Part shown: piece after piece, positions 62,028-64,000 of the stretch
Numbering within the stretch: the first letter of the stretch is position 1
How the letters are laid out: every line of letters starts with the position of its first letter
Program-made: the position numbers and the translations under genes
Source of the DNA: Apostichopus japonicus
Taxonomy: Eukaryota > Echinodermata > Holothuroidea > Aspidochirotida > Stichopodidae
NCBI RefSeq assembly: GCF_037975245.1
Contig: NC_092578.1
Location: forward strand, 6,847,501-6,911,500
Direction of reading: 5' to 3'
Length of the DNA: 64,000 nucleotides
Notes under the pieces: generated by a model
Database searches by the model: none
Seen by the model: the letters and a program-made list of their open reading frames with translations, nothing else
Told to the model about the DNA's origin: nothing

Positions 62028-64000
62028 CTATGAAGAGAGAAGAGAAACAATAGTGTGTTACAGGCAAAAGTCATCAAAAGTGGTATTTTAATAAATATTA
62101 ATACAGAATTTTTCAGCAACTCCAACTGTATTGGGTTTAAGATATGAACTTTGCAACTGAAAATGCTTTTAAATGGCTTGACAGTTATGTCGGGCAGTAC
62201 AGTATGTGAACAAGATCTAAAGACACGAGCAAGTAGTTGAAATTAAACAGGGTATATTAGAGCTTCATCTGGCTAGATATCTACTACTGAATACAATGGT
62301 CAGAGTGAAAGACCTGTTCGGGCCGTGCGAGGCACGGCTCCTGCAGGTAATATACTCAATACAACAGTAACATCTTATATACACTATGGATACATTTTGG
62401 ATTGCAGAGGATGGGGCAGGGAGTTAATCCATCTACATATTTACCTTTCTACTTAAACAGAGTTTAAGCTACTGTATAAACTATGAAATGACTGACCACA
62501 TGATGACATTGTTACTGTGGAGGTCAAAGTGTAAGTGGTATTCTGGTACTTAACAAGTTGGAAAAGTATATTATTACAGTATGTTGACAGCCTTGTAAAC
62601 AGAAACTGTTATTAGTTATCTTTCTAGGAAGTGTGATGTAGGGAACTTCCTGTATATGCTACTGTACTACTGTAGCTAAGAGATTACAAGGGTGAATCTA
62701 GGGTAAGGGGAAGGTGAAGATAATTTGGTAAAATGCACTCTGTTATAGAGTGCATAGTTACACTATCTTGCTACGCTTCCTTTTAAATCTACTGTAACTG
62801 TAGCATGTGTTAATGTTCCAAATACTCTCCAGATGGGTCAAAGTTCAATCCATTCCTAACAACAATGAGGAGGATCGTTTATATAATCGTTTATGTAATA
62901 ATTCCTCGATTGCAATGAATGTTCCAGGCAGGATAAACACTCTGAGGGAGAATAGGTATATCAATTTGGCCTCAACAATATATCTAATTTAGCTTTCTTG
63001 CAAACTTTATCCAGAGAGCACATATATAACCTACATTAAAGAGGAGAAGAGATATTTGGAAGTAATTATATCCACAAAACTTAAAAGTGACAAGTCATAC
63101 CATCACAGCAAATAGTTTTTGGTTAAGTGAGACCTGTTTGCCGCCATTGGTACGATACATGTTAAAGACATGGCAATTTAAATATTTAAAGATACCGCAC
63201 ATCGTATTTCTGAGTGTGGGTGTGTGACATCACACTCTACCATAAAGTTCAATTAATACCGTGTCATAAACCCCGCCTGTTCACCAAAGCTAATTCCTTG
63301 ATTATGGGGGAAGTGACCTTTGTATTGTTCAAGAGGGCAATTTCACTTTTAATATTTATCTGTGGGTTCAAATCTAAACAAATTTCAAAATCACTATTAC
63401 TGGTTTCCATTTAAGCTGATGTATTACACAACGAATGACTGTAGATTAAAAAAGATGGACTTGCAGTCTACACTATGTTCGGAGGGAAGAGGGTGCTGCA
63501 TAATAACGAAATTAGCTCAAACATGAGAACATGCAAATGGAAAAATAAAATATTAATATTCTTTACTTGAACTAGCAAATACAAGAGTACATTCAAATAT
63601 CCTATTGTATGTCTGTACACAAGGGCTCAACCATGTTTACTTCTGGAGGACTTAAGCCCTCTACCAAAAACAAAATCAGGGGCTTGCCTCCCCCTCCCCC
63701 CTCCTTTCCACCAACAATGGCAGACAAAATATTCCAAACATTCCAACTGCATAGTTTTTAAATATCTAACATATATATGAAGTACAGACTACTGCCAACA
63801 GTCAAAAGATCTTCACCACTGTTTCCTAATCTAAACCCTCCATTTTACAAACTTCAATCTAAACCCTCCATTTTACAAACAATTCTCAAAGGGTATGGCA
63901 CTCCCTACAGCTGCTGAACTGCTATATATAATACTGTATATACCGATCACAACCTACAGTAGTGGCCTGTTCCAAAGTTTTAACTGATACCATTTATGAT
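62028..64000. other. Integrin intron upstream of the first seen exon
   Basis: The exon at 61,903 starts mid-codon, so this stretch is intron. No exon for the signal peptide or first propeller strand could be supported on the minus strand. A repeated AATCTAAACCCTCCATTTTAC pair lies at 63,830-63,880. Confidence 0.55.

Noticed and set aside
62028-64000. First integrin exon with signal peptide
   Set aside because: Donor-like sites exist (for example near 62,445) but none follows a frame with a start codon, hydrophobic leader or FG-GAP strand.

Overview
This window is eukaryotic: AT-rich, with long introns carrying GT-AG splice signals, tRNA-derived SINEs, LINE relics, a MITE family, minisatellites and many long G or C runs. 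The two genes recognised point to a metazoan. An integrin alpha of the laminin-receptor class next to a neurotrophin-like gene and SINE/LINE litter suggests a marine invertebrate deuterostome. I favour an echinoderm, with a sea cucumber as one possibility, but this is inference and not proven by the sequence.

Layout. Both genes lie on the minus strand, head to tail. From 62,027 down to 24,050 there is a single integrin alpha gene. I could place 26 coding exons with mutually consistent splice phases, giving 1,075 codons plus stop. They cover the beta-propeller from its first blade, the thigh, calf-1, calf-2, the transmembrane helix and the cytoplasmic tail. The signal peptide and the very N-terminus are not seen and probably lie beyond 64,000. 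Blade motifs, the calf-2 motif around SQLFFGG, the GKWLLY motif and the WWIILVA membrane segment place it with vertebrate alpha3/6/7 rather than the RGD-binding class. The tail carries GFFER where most alpha chains have GFFKR.

From 8,804 down to 2,327 there is a second, smaller gene of four coding exons. They join in frame into a 270-residue secreted precursor with a signal peptide, a pro-region, an RERR processing site and a 95-residue mature domain. I read it as a divergent neurotrophin (NGF family). It keeps cysteines matching positions 1, 2, 4 and 5 of the family. It lacks positions 3 and 6, which form a disulfide with each other in vertebrate neurotrophins.

The stretch from about 8.8 to 23 kb is intergenic or untranslated. 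It holds a degenerate LINE end (11.4-11.7 kb), clusters of inverted 10-bp repeats (12.2 and 13.0 kb), a SINE fused to a 51-bp minisatellite (14.6-15.1 kb), a 0.24-kb direct duplication (15.8-16.6 kb), a MITE (18.2 kb) and a tRNA-like SINE head (19.4 kb). The integrin introns hold two more MITEs, two SINEs, a LINE fragment, several local tandem duplications, a 200-bp array of AGGTCA half-sites beside a splice donor, and a triple octamer motif.

The two genes have no demonstrated joint role. The integrin would bind matrix laminin with a beta partner at the cell surface. The neurotrophin-like protein would be a secreted growth factor.
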